From Nemania diffusa (Eukaryota; Ascomycota; Sordariomycetes; Xylariales; Xylariaceae), in the NCBI GenBank assembly GCA_038501195.1, contig JBBPUQ010000008.1:3048501-3112500 (forward strand): DNA of 64,000 nucleotides, in the 5' to 3' direction. Positions within the stretch are counted from its first letter, which is position 1, and each line of letters begins with the position of its first letter. Shown one piece after another: positions 26,233-38,158 of this stretch. The notes under the pieces were generated by a model. It made no database searches, was not told the origin of the DNA, and saw only the letters and a program-made list of their open reading frames with translations. A program made the position numbers and the translations under genes.

Positions 26233-26538
26233 TGTTGAACCAATGATCTAACAGGACTTGTATATACGTACTAGGTGCGTACAACTAGGATTTGGACCAG
26301 GACCTTTATTAAGTAACCAAATAGATAAGGAATACAGGGACCCACTGGGATCCACAAGACCCACAGGTCTTACGCACACATACATGTAAATAACCTGCAT
26401 ACAACCCTTTTAGTTGTACTTTTTTTTGTAAAATATACACGAATTAATATAGAACTTTAAAACTTAAAAACAGACTTTAAACTTTATAAATTATTTTGAA
26501 TCTTTTTGTATACATATATATAAAAAGTTTTACTAATA
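26233..26538 (+). repeat. 5' LTR (306 bp)
   Basis: Least mutated copy of this LTR in the window. It keeps words such as GGACCAGGACCTTTATTAAG and GGGACCCACTGGGATCCAC that are AACTAGAACTTT... and AAACTTACTAAGATC... in the 3' LTR. The differences are almost all G-to-A or C-to-T. Confidence 0.88.
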
Positions 26539-29500
26539 CTAATTAGTAATTGTAAAATACAATTACAAATTAACAAAGTAAAAAAGCAGAAACTAACTAC
26601 TGTTAAAAGTAGCTTTTATGCTTTATTTTTTTTTTTTTTGTACAAAAAATAAACTATTATTTATATTAATTAGCTAAAAACGTATTAAATTAGCTATTAA
26701 ACGAAAAAAACTTAACTATTGCAAAGTTAAAATTAGTTTTATATAATAATTTAGTTATTTTTGTATAAAAATTAACAAAACTATAAACTATTTTATATAT
26801 TTACTTTTTCGATTATTTTATTTACTTTATTTTTTTTATTTTATTACTTTTTACAACTATGTTAACACTTGTAACAAAAGCAACTATAGCAGCTGCAGCT
26901 GTAATAGTTAAATAAGCTTAAAATAATAAGTTAGTAGTTTTATATAATAAAAATAAATTTATATATAAAAATATAGCTAAAAGCAGCAGTATTTAAATAA
27001 AAATTTAAAAAAAGCAAACTGATTTTAAATATTAAAATATAACTATTAACTTTAATTAATTTACCGAACTTTTATAATTAATAATATATTTTGCAAAATG
27101 TTTGTAAAATTATATACAATTAAAAATCGAAAGCAAATAGCTTATATAAATATTTGCAATAGATTTTAATAGCTAAATAAAACTAATGTTAGTAAATATT
27201 AGTTGTATGTTTTAAAAAAAATTTATTACTATTGCTAAAAGTAACAAAAACATCAAAGTATATAGAAAATTGTTTAAAAACAAGCTTTTGTATATTATTA
27301 AAAAGTATATAAATAAAAACAATAAAAACTTAAATAATAATATATTTGTACAAACAGTTTTAGTATTTATATTAGTAAGCGTATTAAAACTTTTAGTTGT
27401 ATAAATAGATTATTTAATATTATAGCTAGTTATATTAAAACTAACAATACTAGTACATATTTTAGTATTTAGTACAAATAATCAAGTATTTATTTTTTTT
27501 ATACAAACAAAAACTTAAAAATTTGTATTTATTTCTAAGATTTTTACTGTATATTTTGCGCTTTTACTTATATATAAAAATCAATTGTACAAACTTTTTT
27601 TTATTTAAATTATTTATAATAGTTTAATTAAAATAGTTTAATTTACTACGTTTATTAAAATATAGCAATTTAACTGAAACTATAATAATAAGCTGTATAA
27701 TATATTGTATAATAAAGCTTAAATTTTTATTTCGATATATTGTTAACTTAAAATTACTAAAAAATAATATTATGCAGTATTTTTTTTTGTACTAAAAAAA
27801 AAAGCTAAACAGTATTATTTTAACTATATTAGTTTAATATGTAAATAAAACGAAATTTATATAATGTTTAACAATTATTTTAATATAATAGTTAATTATA
27901 GTTAATATTAAACTAATTAAATTATTATTACTTTTATATAAATAAAACAAAACAATTTAACAAAAACAATGCTTGAAATATTAAAAACTATAATTAACAA
28001 GCTTTAACTTATACAACATACTTTAAAATTTAGCTATTATAAAAAAATATTACTTTATATAGCAGTTATATAAATATGTTTTAATATACTTAAGCTTAAA
28101 CTTGCTTTAATTAATTAGAAACTTATATATAAAGCTTTGTTTTTTAATTTATAAACAATACTGCAAGTTTTTTTCAATTAAAAAATAAACTATTATTATA
28201 TAATAAATGTTTATTTTATTAATAAACGATATAATATTAAATATTTAAAACGATTATATAATTACAGCTTTAAAAAGAATTTTTATTAAAAACTACAGCA
28301 ATTGTACAATAAAAATAACAGAAGTAACAAAAAGTGCTTTATTTATAAAAAGCTTAGTTGTTAGTTTATTAACTATAGTTAATAAAAAAAATTAAAAACA
28401 AAAAAGCAATATTTTGCTGCATATAATATTTTAAAGCAAAAAGTTCTATTATATAAAAAATATAATATATTTATATTAAACTACAAAAATAATAAAGATT
28501 TTTTATATAATAATAAATTTAATAATAACTTAAATTTTAAAACTAAAAATAAAACAGTTTAATTTTTAATAAATTTAACATATTTTTATTATATAACAAA
28601 AAAAAATATATATACTTAAAACTAAACATTAATATTAAACAACTTTTATTTAAACAATTAATATAATATGAAATATTAAAATATTTTATAAAATATTAAT
28701 ATAGCTAAAGTTTTAACTATTAAAAAAGCTTAAGCTAAAGCTTTTGTATAAAAGAACTTTTTTATATAAATAAACTAAACTTTAAACAATATAACAATTT
28801 GATTTAGTAATATTAAAAGTTTTAAAGCTATAAGTATTATAATAATTTTAACATTAATTAAACTAATTAAATTTTATATTTTAAACGTACTAACTTTATT
28901 TTTATTGTTACTACAGAATGTAAATTAATTATACATTTATTTTAACAATATATAAAATATAATTGTACAACAAAATAATATAACAGTATTAATTATATAA
29001 AAATAAAAATACTTATTTTTTAACATTAATTAATTAAAAGCTATAAATTATTTTATAAAACAAAAACTTTAAAAATTATATTATTAATTTAAATATTTTT
29101 ATATAAAAAAATTTATAAAGTTATTACAAAAAGCTAAATATAATAATATTAATGTTTTAATATTTTAAAAAATTAAAAAGTTTTATTATTATTGCTAATT
29201 GTATAACTAAGCTTTAAAAAAATTTAAGTTTTTACTAAAAAACAAATGTAATTTTAATTATAAAATTGTTATTAATGTTATATAAATTAATAAATAACTA
29301 ACTTTATATATAATTAATACAAATATTTTGTTTTAAATAGCTAAATTTTTAAAGTTTTTAAATATATATAATACTTAAAATATATTATACTAATGTTAAA
29401 TTTTAATATATTAAAAGCTATTTAATTATATTATATATAATTTTAATACAAATTTTTTGTTTGAAAAATTTTGTAATAATATATAACTAGTTAAAACTTT

Positions 29501-31833
29501 ATATAAAAAAATGTTTATTAAAACATATTAAATTGTTAAAAAAGTTAAACAAACATATATATTATTTTGTTATATGTTTAATATTTTATATAAAAAAATT
29601 AGTTACTATATAAACAAAAAAACAATATTACAAATAGCTATAAAAGCTTTAAATAATATAGCTAAACTAAATAGTTTTATATTTATTTTGCTAGTTTTTA
29701 AAACTTATTTTAAAATTAACAGCGACTTATTTTTTTTGCTAAAAATTACTTAAAAAGCAAAAGCTATATAAAAAGCTATAAAAATGTTAAAAAATATTTG
29801 TACAAAAGTTAATATTAACTAAGTAATATAAACTAAAAATGAACTAGCATTATTATATAAAGTATTTTTTTTATTTTTTTAAAGTAAAATTATAGTATAA
29901 AAAAAGCATAAAAGCTAAATAAAACTATATAAAATTTTTGCAATTAAAAATTATAATATTATAATTAATATAACAAACGGATTAGTTAAATTTTATTATA
30001 TATAAATTAAACTATATTATTAACAAAAAGCTATATTTAATTTATTGTATAAAAAAAATAACTTTTTGTATAACTTTTTTTAAACTGTTAAACAGCTGCA
30101 ACTTTGATATAAAAGCAGACCGAAAAAGTTATTTGTAACTATTAGCAATTAGTACTTTATATTAAAAAAAGTTAACAATTACGCTTTAGCTGTATAACTA
30201 AAACAAAATAGTGTAATTATTATATTTAGCATATTTTTTAAACAATTAAATGCAGCTAAAATAAACGTACTAGCAACTTAAAGTATATTTTAGTTTATAT
30301 AATATAATTTGAATTAATATAACTAAATAAAAATTTTTTAAACTAAACTTATATAAAAAGTTAAAAATAAAACAACTAAACTATATAAAAAGTTTAAATT
30401 AGTTGTATAAAAATATAAAAACAATAACAAAGTTTGAATTTTTATATAAGTATTAATAATTTAGTATATAAGTTAACAGTTTATTATAATGTTAAAACTG
30501 TTGCTAATTTAAAACTATAGTATATATATAAAACTGCAAAATATTTTTTAAATATATATATAGTTGTATAATAAGTTAAACTGAGAAATTTATGCTTATT
30601 TGTTAAAAAAACTAAAAAATAAATATTTAGTAAGCATTATGTTTTAAATTGTACAATTATTATATAAATTAGCTAAATTAAAATTATATTAGTATAAAAT
30701 TTATTATAAGTATTACTGTTAAAAATTAAATATAAAAGTGTTTATATATAATTTATGTTTGTTATATACTAAAAAAAAACTTAACAAATTTGTAATTATA
30801 AAACTTTAAATAAACAATACTTTTAGTATTATATTTAAAAAGTTTTTGTATAAAGAAAAAACTAAGCTATTATTTTGTATAAAACTAAAAGCAAAATTAA
30901 TACTTAAATACTTTATTAAATTTAACAAAAGTAAAATTTAAATAAACAAATAAAATTTCTTTTTTATTTAATAAAAACAAATTAAACAACTATATATTAT
31001 TAACTTTTATATAAAAGATTATTTTTAGCAATATATTGTTTAATAAGCTTAAAAAGTATATATTGTGTTAATATACTAACTAGAAATATTATATAACTTA
31101 TTAATTGTTGCATAAGTTTAAAAGCTGTTAAAAAACAATATTAAAGCATTAAACATATAAATACAATAGCAAATCAACAATATATAGCGAAAATTACGTT
31201 ATATACTTTTAAATTTTAGTTGTATAAAAATTTTTATTTTTATTAACAAAGCGTTTATAAATAACAAAGATTTAAGTTTTTAAATTAAATTTGTAATTGT
31301 ATTAGCTAACAAAAGCTATACAAAAAACACTTTTACAATTAAAAACAATATTATTTATTAAAATTTAATTAAATATAAACAAGTTATATATAATATATTA
31401 GCAAGTAAGTTATATAACATAGTTAATAGATTTAACTATGCTATTGCACTTAGTACAACTTTTTAAAGAATTATTTATATAATAAAATTATTAACTATAT
31501 TACTAGTTATATATACTAATTTTAAATTTTTGTATAAATGTTTAGTTAAGTTAAAAACTATGCAAAAAAAGCGACTTATAATCAATATTATATTACTTTA
31601 AAAAATGTACAAAAATTATAAAATTATAAAAATATATTAAATCGATAGTAAAAATAACTTAACAAACGTTTATATAAAAAAAGCACTTAATTAAACATTA
31701 AAAAAGCTAGTTAGTACAAATAAGCTAGTTATACAAATAAAAGCATATATAAATCAATTAAACAGTAGAAAAAATAACAAAAGATTAGTTAATATTAAAA
31801 CTAAAGTTACTGCATAAAAGAAAAAATTTCTAG

Positions 31834-32139
31834 TGTTGAACTAATAATTTAACAAAATTTGTATATATATACTAAGTACATACAACCAGAACTTAAACTA
31901 GAACTTTTATTAAATAACCAAATAAATAAAAAATACAAAAACTTACTAAGATCTACAGGACTTACAAGTCCTATATATACATACATATAAATAACCTGTA
32001 TACGACTTTTTTAGTTGTACTTTTTTTTGTAAAACATACACAAATTAATACAGAACTTTAAAACTTAAAAACAGACCCTAAACCCTACAGATTACTCTAA
32101 ATCTTTTTATATATATACATACAAAGAGTTTCACCAACA
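31834..32139 (+). repeat. 3' LTR (306 bp)
   Basis: Same length as the 5' LTR and same TGTTGAA start. The end CACCAACA retains the canonical CA. More A+T-shifted than the 5' copy in its first half, but less so in its last 60 bp (ACAGACCCTAAACCCTACAG). Confidence 0.88.
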
Positions 32140-32371
32140 TAAAACTTATAAAAAAAACAAAGCTTTAAACAAATAAAGCTATATTATATAAAAAATCTAA
32201 AAAAAAAAAAAAAAAAAATTAAGAATTCTTTTATATAAAAATTGCTTATATATATATACAAAGCGGTTTAAAGCAGCAGTAAGTGGGTCACTTATTTAGC
32301 TATATAGTAAAGCCACTTATTTATTTAAGCGATTAACAGTCCTAGCACTAACCGACCTGTAACTAGTACTT
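32140..32371 (+). repeat. Direct repeat F, right copy
   Basis: Partner of 12533-12760. This copy retains more G+C (AAGTGGGTCACTTATTTAGC), so it approximates the ancestral sequence better. It starts immediately beside the LTR boundary, as expected if the retrotransposon landed within a copy of F. Confidence 0.72.
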
Positions 32372-33180
32372 TATTATATAACTTATAAATATATAACCTA
32401 TATAAGCTACTATAAGTAGCTTTTTATATACAGTAGTTATATAATTAAATCTCTATTTTTAAAATAACTTAATATAAGCTAATATATTAAATGTTAATAC
32501 AAGTTATCTATTGCTACACAAGGTTGTTGTTTATATAAAACCTAGGTTATAAAAGTTAAACAGTTTGTTTTAATTAAACTCTGCATTACAATTTATATTA
32601 TATATTTAGTTTATATTTATATAAAAATTATAAAATAATATATTATAACAACACTTTAAACTTATAAATATATTTTCAATATTTTATAAATGTAATAAAG
32701 CACAAAATAAACAACAAAGATATTTTAATTAAAAAACATAATTTATTATAATATAAAATATAATAACAAAATAAAAAAAAGCAATTATATTTTGTTTAAA
32801 AAATATAAATTACAGTAATATTATTTAATTTAATATAAATAGAAAATATTTATAGTTTAAACAAAAAAGTATATTTAATAGCGCTAGTAGTATAACTTTT
32901 GTAGTTTTTATTATAATAGCTGCAATTATATATTAATAAACAAGTTTATAAACAATATAAAGTTTTTAATTAAATCAATTATATATAAAAAGTTTATAAA
33001 TAATTATTAGCTATTTATTTTAATTAAAATATTGTTAATATAAAAATTTAACTATAAAACGCTACTAATAATGCTAGTTAAACAGCTATCGTAAGTTTTT
33101 ATACTAACTATATATATATACTCGACTAAGTATTAAATGTTGTTAAATATAACCAGCTCTGCTATAATACTATGTACAAG

Positions 33181-33656
33181 CATAGCTATTGCAATGTGTT
33201 AAAGAACGCAAGATTTAAGCAGTAACAGCTGGCTAGCTGCTAATAGCTGCTGCAACAGAACTCATAGTTAGGCTACAGCACATATCGCGGAATCCGAAAG
33301 CCAGGCCCGCAGTAGCGCTGCCACGGACGAGGAACGTGGCGCGACATTTTTGACTCGAGCAGGATCGAGATGACGGCGCAGAAAAAGCAGCCGGCGCCTT
33401 GAGACATGGCGCCGCTTCGTGTGGAAGGGTTCGTGGCGGATGCGGCCAGCATTGATTCAAGCCCCCCCTTGTCTTGGCTTTGGGGGCTTGGATGAAATGA
33501 ATTGGGTTTTGGCTGGGACTTGGATTATGTCTTTCAGGAAATGGGATGGTGATGAGAAAAGATGACATTTAATTTAAAACGTATTACTTACCCATTGAGA
33601 ACTTCATAGTATTACAGTCAATTCACTGCCAAGTTAAAGTCTATGATACCTAGCCT
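33181..33656. other. Transition from A+T block to gene region
   Basis: G+C content returns to normal. A 111-codon minus-strand frame at 33233-33568 is Ser/Pro/Ala-rich without recognisable motifs and is not called as a gene. It may be a remnant of something cut by the block. Confidence 0.4.
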
Positions 33657-34079
33657 ATGACAACGACTGTTTTAGGCATTGACCGCACTGTCCCCAGAGA
33701 AACGCCGTGCAAGATCTCGGCATGGTCCAACCTGGGCGCTGCGATCTTCCCATTCATGTAAGATATCCCTGCCGTGTAAGCTACTCCAACTACCATGTAG
33801 ATCATAGCATTTGCAGGTGCGACATACAACCCTTACGTGCGTTTTCTGTTGTACTTAGATAAATGTCTTTTCTCTTGCTGGCTAAACCTTGATCGGAACA
33901 CCAAAGAACTTCTCCAAGTTGGACTTTACCAGATATTATTACTGGGTAAACCTGGCTGCTTGGTTTGGAATTTTGGGGTTGTTAAGCACTTTGAGACTTG
34001 GTACGATACTACGATGGGCGTTTTCTTCATGTTGCCATCGCTATTACTGTTCTGGGACATGGCTAAGGCTACTAATTGA
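33657..34079 (+). pseudogene. Small hypothetical gene remnant with three in-frame stops
   Basis: A single frame runs from ATG 33657 to TGA 34079 (141 codons), broken by TAA at 33759, TAA at 33777 and TAG at 33804. It reads plausibly as protein on both sides: CKISAWSNLGAAIFPFM before the stops, and FAGATYNPYVRFLLYLDKCLF plus LNLDRNTKELL after them. The TAA stops could derive from CAA, and the TAG from CAG or TGG, by single RIP-type changes. An alternative explanation is a short intron using GTAAGA at 33758 and TAG/CAG near 33806-33817, which would remove all three stops. From about 33889 a second frame (KLDFTRYYYWVNLAAWFGIL) is also open, so a frameshift is possible. The family is not recognised. 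The product would be small and partly hydrophobic. Confidence 0.4.
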
Positions 34080-34235
34080 CCGGGAGGGTTGTTAGATAGT
34101 GAACGAGGCTAGAGGCTGGCTAGCGAGACATAGAACAGGATTATCGGTATTAACGGCGTCATTTTTTTTTTTTTTTCTGTGACAAATGAAGTTATCCAGA
34201 ACTGATCGTCAAGAAGTTTGTTCTGCTTATCCCAC

Positions 34236-35377
34236 TTAGGCAGGCTTCTGCGCCTGCATGAATTCGCTGAGACTCTTCTGCCCATACATTCTACTCTGAA
34301 CATGACTTGCCACGCCCGCAGCACTATTGGCTCCCGTATTGACTGCATTGGGAGTAGTCTTTAAGAACGAAGAGTTATCACCGGCTGCAAAGCAACCGCT
34401 CAAAGTAGTCTCACCAAATGGGGGTTTCACTTCCAAATCGCCCTGGGGCGTGATACCAAGACCCAGCTGCTCTGCCAAGAAGCTGCTTTTGAGTGCACTC
34501 TTCGGCTTGTGTCCCAGGAATGCTTCCTCCTTGCTGCTTCCGTCTTCGAAGTGAATGGTGATTCCGAGCTCGTTAGCACCCAGCTCAAACTTGGTGATAC
34601 GACGGCTGTCGACCGTGAAGGGTGCTACGGGGCCAATAGCCGCTTGAATTTGGGCGGCCGAGGTGGCATTACCATGGGTGTAGATCGTGACGGACTTGGT
34701 CATCTGGGCCGCATTGCGGGCGACGTGGAGGCAAATGGGAACAGGCGCAACATCGTCTATGGCCAAGATGCCAGAGGATGCACTCCCACGCTGTTCGTAG
34801 CCGTGGCAGAATAGGCAGTGGAATCTATATTCGATCGTTCAGTCAAGGATTCACACGAATCTTCAAATTATGGTTCTACTCACATGCTTCGACCCCAACA
34901 CTCGTCAAAGCCGGGAATATCCAGCGGCACGTCGATAATGCCAGAGGCGAGGACTAAGCTTCTTCCCTTCCAGACCTTACCGCCGGCATCGGTGAGTTCA
35001 AAAAGCCCCTCGTCGTTCTTTGCGGCTTTCTCAATCTTGACATCGGCGTAAAAGATGGTTTCGTAGTTATCGATCGTGTTCTGTCTAGCTGCATCTCGAA
35101 ATGCGATGGGATTCTTGCCATCCCAGGTAGGCAACATGTGAAAGTGTGCTGTACGCTCGTTTCTATAGTCGTGAGAGTCAAACACGATGGCCGTGTGTAA
35201 ATTGCGGGCTACGGTGACTGCAGACGTTAACCCCGCGGGGCCGCCGCCGACGATCAGAGTGTCGACAAGGTCGGGTGTTGGAGTTTTTGCTTGGGGAGGC
35301 ATGGCGAAACTGCGGACAGGCGAGTTGGAGCGTGCTAACAAAGTCTTAATGGCTGAGAAACGTCGGAGGAAAGGCAT
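34236..35377 (-). CDS. Thioredoxin-reductase-like FAD/NAD(P) disulfide oxidoreductase
   Basis: Two exons, complement of 34236-34824 and 34884-35377, with intron 34825-34883 (GTGAGT...ATATAG, phase 2); 360 residues. The FAD-binding motif is GGGPAG at 44-49. The redox-active pair is CLFC (Cys168, Cys171) followed by HGYE. The C-terminal FAD loop GCFAAGD is at 308-314, followed by an Ala/Gly-rich helix. This is the layout of small fungal thioredoxin-reductase-like flavoproteins that include the dithiol oxidases of epidithiodiketopiperazine pathways. No such pathway is visible here, so the substrate is open. The first 25 residues are basic and hydroxylated (FLRRF...LLARS...VRSF), suggesting a mitochondrial presequence, with a second Met at 26 for a cytosolic form. 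The gene is head to head with its decayed paralogue, 365 bp apart. Confidence 0.88.
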
Positions 35378-35742
35378 CTGTGAGGGAGATGGAGAAGATT
35401 TTGCTGTGACAATGATGCTTTTGAATGCGAAGCCCTATGTGCGATTGATTTTCTGTCCCATTTACGTCACACATCGCTGACCATGAAAGACATACGACCC
35501 GATACACCTCGTAGCAGATGCCTAAAATGCAGGTTTCCAGATGCTAACACTGATCCGGCATCCGATACACCCCGGTAGCCAATCGGATCGGGATTCCTCT
35601 CTTTATATGGCACCCGCTACTCTGTAAGGGCGGACCGTGTAGGTAAAAGGCTTCGCATGCCATGAAATCCTATAAGCCGAGACCACTATGGGGTTGCCTG
35701 TACAATGGAACTGCAGACGACTTCAACGTAGCCACCTAAGCT
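35378..35742. promoter_or_regulatory. Shared divergent promoter region of the two flavoprotein genes
   Basis: A 365 bp gap between the two start codons. It contains repeated GATACACC (about 35499 and 35562) and GGCATCCGATAC-like words, but no motif I can name. The arrangement suggests an inverted duplication of an ancestral gene together with its promoter side. Confidence 0.4.
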
Positions 35743-36890
35743 ATGAGTTCCTTATTTACTTATTCCACTCGTATTGTGGTGGGATTATCCGCTGTCACGG
35801 CACTGCTTGCCTATTCTCTGAGAGACACAGTGTTTCAGTCAGTCTTCCCTGATTCACATGTTGCATTGAGTAGCGCTGCCACTGCAGAGGTTCTGATTGT
35901 CGGCGGCTCCCATGCCGGTCTTTCTGCTGCACTAACCCTCGCCCGTCATCAAATTGACGTATTAATCGTCGACTCTAATGCACCGCGCAACAAGTGGAAG
36001 ACACCGACACACGTCGTCCCAACCTGGGAACACCGCAACCCAGATGATCTAAGAAGAGCGAGCCGGGAGGAGCTGAGAAAGACGGGATTTGCGAGGTTTG
36101 TTGACGCGCATGTCACTACAATCAAGAAACCGGGGACAAATGAAAGTCTGTTCGTAGCGAGTGATTCTCATGGGGGTGCGTGGAGTGGAAGGAAACTACT
36201 CATAGCTACAGGAGTAGAATTCATCTTTCCTCCCATTGAAGGATACGAGGAGAACTTCCCCGATCGCATGTGAGTATTTACAACATAGTTCCGGTCTTAG
36301 CGTGTTCCCTACCAGCTCATCGAGTTCCAGATTGCACTGCTTGTTCACAAGAGGTCTTGAGTTCAAAGGAAGTCACTCAGCCGGATTGCTTGCCATGGGT
36401 CTCGCGGGCACCCCCCTCCACGCGGCAATGCTTGTCGAGGATGCGCAAAAGTTCGCGAGCATTATCACGGTCTACACCAACGGCGACGCACAGCTAGGAG
36501 TAGGAATCATGAAAGCCCTCCGTGAAAGGGGTGGGAGGCCCTGGAGGGTAGCCTGGGGGCCTTCGGCCAGTCTTCCAACATTGTACAGCGACAAACAGAA
36601 GAGCGCTCAGAGCGAGGGGCAGCCAAAATGAAATCCCCACGGCCATTTCTGGGAGCTCTATGATATCCCGACGTGGAGGGGACGACGCTCAGACCGAAGA
36701 AAGCGGGATAAAAATGAGTTCACAGGTATCATGCCACTTTACTCGTCCGCCGGCATCTGCTGTATCGTGGGTGATATGGCGGATATACAGTGAGTGAAAG
36801 GACAATCGAAAATTGGATTTTGAAATGGCGATGCCTATAGGCTGCCAGCGTTTCTGGAGTGTAGGGTTAGTTGATGATCATGCTAATATC
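35743..36890 (+). pseudogene. Decayed paralogue of the thioredoxin-reductase-like gene
   Basis: Exon 1 is 35743-36269 and the intron 36270-36330 (GTGAGT...TTCCAG), at the same phase-2 position as in the neighbouring gene. Exon 2 reads to TGA at 36629-36631, giving 275 residues. Signatures are VGGSHAG at 53-59 and HCLFTRG, in which the second redox Cys is replaced by Thr182 (Cys179 kept). The same frame continues past the TGA with family-typical sequence (MPLYSSAGICCIVGDMA at about 36732-36782), then a GTGAGT donor and, after ATAG near 36840, MAMPIGC-like sequence. So the TGA is premature and explicable as CGA to TGA. The N-terminus has a hydrophobic anchor instead of a presequence. Loss of one redox Cys and a nonsense codon argue for an inactive gene, though a truncated FAD-binding protein cannot be excluded. 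Confidence 0.72.
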
Positions 36891-38158
36891 CTTCACTCGT
36901 ATTCAATACGACAGGGATTTCATCAAAATGAGACTAATACTTTTCTTATTATTATCATTTTCTTATTTTTTCTTATATTTTTATTTAAATTCTTTTTTAT
37001 TAGTTTTCTGGTACAAAAAAATACTTGTAGATCTTAGACTTGTTGTATATCACATCTTACTGCAGGTGAATGTGTTCAACAATGCCGAGAACAGCGGAGC
37101 TCTCCCGCGGAGGATGAAATGAAACGGTGAGATCAGCCGCCCGACATCGTACTGGCCCTGTCATTGGAATCTGGTATCTGGGTTATTATTGTTGTCTCCA
37201 CCACAATGACGGACTGCTTACCTGTCTGATCTCAGCAACTTCCACTGTGCGCGACACGGCCAAGGGAGAATACCTAGGTGAACTACCAGGGGGCATTGGC
37301 ACGGAACCGAGTTTCTTCGCCCAGCTCTGCCTAGACACGGCGCAGCAGATATCTTCATGATTTATCGAGACCTAACGGGGGATGTAGGTTGGTAAGTAGA
37401 CGACCGGAATGTTACGCTACCTAGTTGGGATACAACCTTTCTACCATCATGGTAAGCTCGTAGTAATGGATGCGCTTTACTGTAGACCTCATCGAGGATT
37501 CTAATGTCTTAGATAGCACATTTGCACGGAAGGACCATGCGGAAGGACCATGCAGAACGGCCTGCAGGTTTACCGGGATTCCTTCGCCGATCCCATCCGG
37601 ACCGTCGCGGGCGGCTAGGGTGTACCGACGGCACGTATTTCTTGGCTTGCACTAGGCAGCCCTTGAAAAGGGAACATAGTCCCTCATTTGTCTAGATCCG
37701 AACGAAGGATGCAGTCATACTATCGACCTACGCAGGCGGGAAATACTAGGTGTCGCACCGGCACGACGTCGGGCGGAGAAGTTTATGAAATTCGTGATGA
37801 GACATTCGTGATGAGATGCATGATAGAGTCCCTCCAGCTGACATGTGCTCGATGACGTACCCTGGCTAGGTATAGGTAGGCATCCTTTCGGAGGATTGAT
37901 GTATGCACCTCGCAATGGAATACCTACATTGATTACTCTATTTGCCGGCACGAAGACAAAGTCACCGGGTTGTGGTAGACAAAATATCTGTCGAAGATCC
38001 ATTTTATCCCATCTTCGTAGCCAGTGTGAGAGTGACGGCAGCTGAACTAGGAAGCGGGAGTCTACGTGTTCATTGTGTATCTCATTCCCTTCAATTCACC
38101 ATAGGTGCATCCACGAGAAGCAGTAACGTCCCCCATCCCGTCTGAATATCTCGAAACC
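36891..38158. other. Gene-free intergenic region
   Basis: No supported gene. It includes a T-rich low-complexity run at about 36935-36990 and two short perfect tandem duplications: CGGAAGGACCATG twice near 37527-37552, and ATTCGTGATGAGA twice near 37788-37816. Open frames up to 95 codons look random. Confidence 0.5.

Larger units (their letters stand above)
26233..32139 (+). mobile_element. LTR retrotransposon, complete outline but coding region destroyed by RIP
   Basis: A 5907 bp element bounded by two direct repeats of exactly 306 bp (26233-26538 and 31834-32139). These begin TGTTGAAC and end ACTAATA and CACCAACA. TAAAA stands immediately before the left LTR (26228-26232) and immediately after the right one (32140-32144), a 5 bp target-site duplication. 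A purine tract AAAAGAAAAAA lies just upstream of the 3' LTR (about 31817-31827), which sets plus-strand orientation. The 5.3 kb internal region has no gag or pol frame left. Size and LTR length fit either a Copia or a Gypsy element, and the order of pol domains cannot be read. The right flank continues directly into repeat F, so this element probably inserted into an older repeat. Confidence 0.88.
12084..33180. other. 21-kb A+T-rich block of RIP-decayed repeats
   Basis: Almost pure A+T, with scattered G/C mostly in AGCT-type words. There is no open frame of substance: the only 64-codon frame (22981-23175) is Lys/Asn/Ile/Phe low complexity. Internal direct repeats show that it is made of transposable elements (separate entries). 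The strands differ in composition: 20648-26227 is visibly T-rich on the top strand and 26539-31833 A-rich, which suggests elements in opposite orientations. Such blocks in fungi usually form heterochromatin. The left boundary interrupts a receptor gene and the right boundary abuts a gene remnant with three premature stops. Confidence 0.9.

Noticed and set aside
33233..33568. 111-codon minus-strand frame as the missing 3' end of the truncated receptor
   Set aside because: It lacks the W-x-L-Q-x-S and C-terminal helix pattern expected, so it does not complete the gene ending at 12083.
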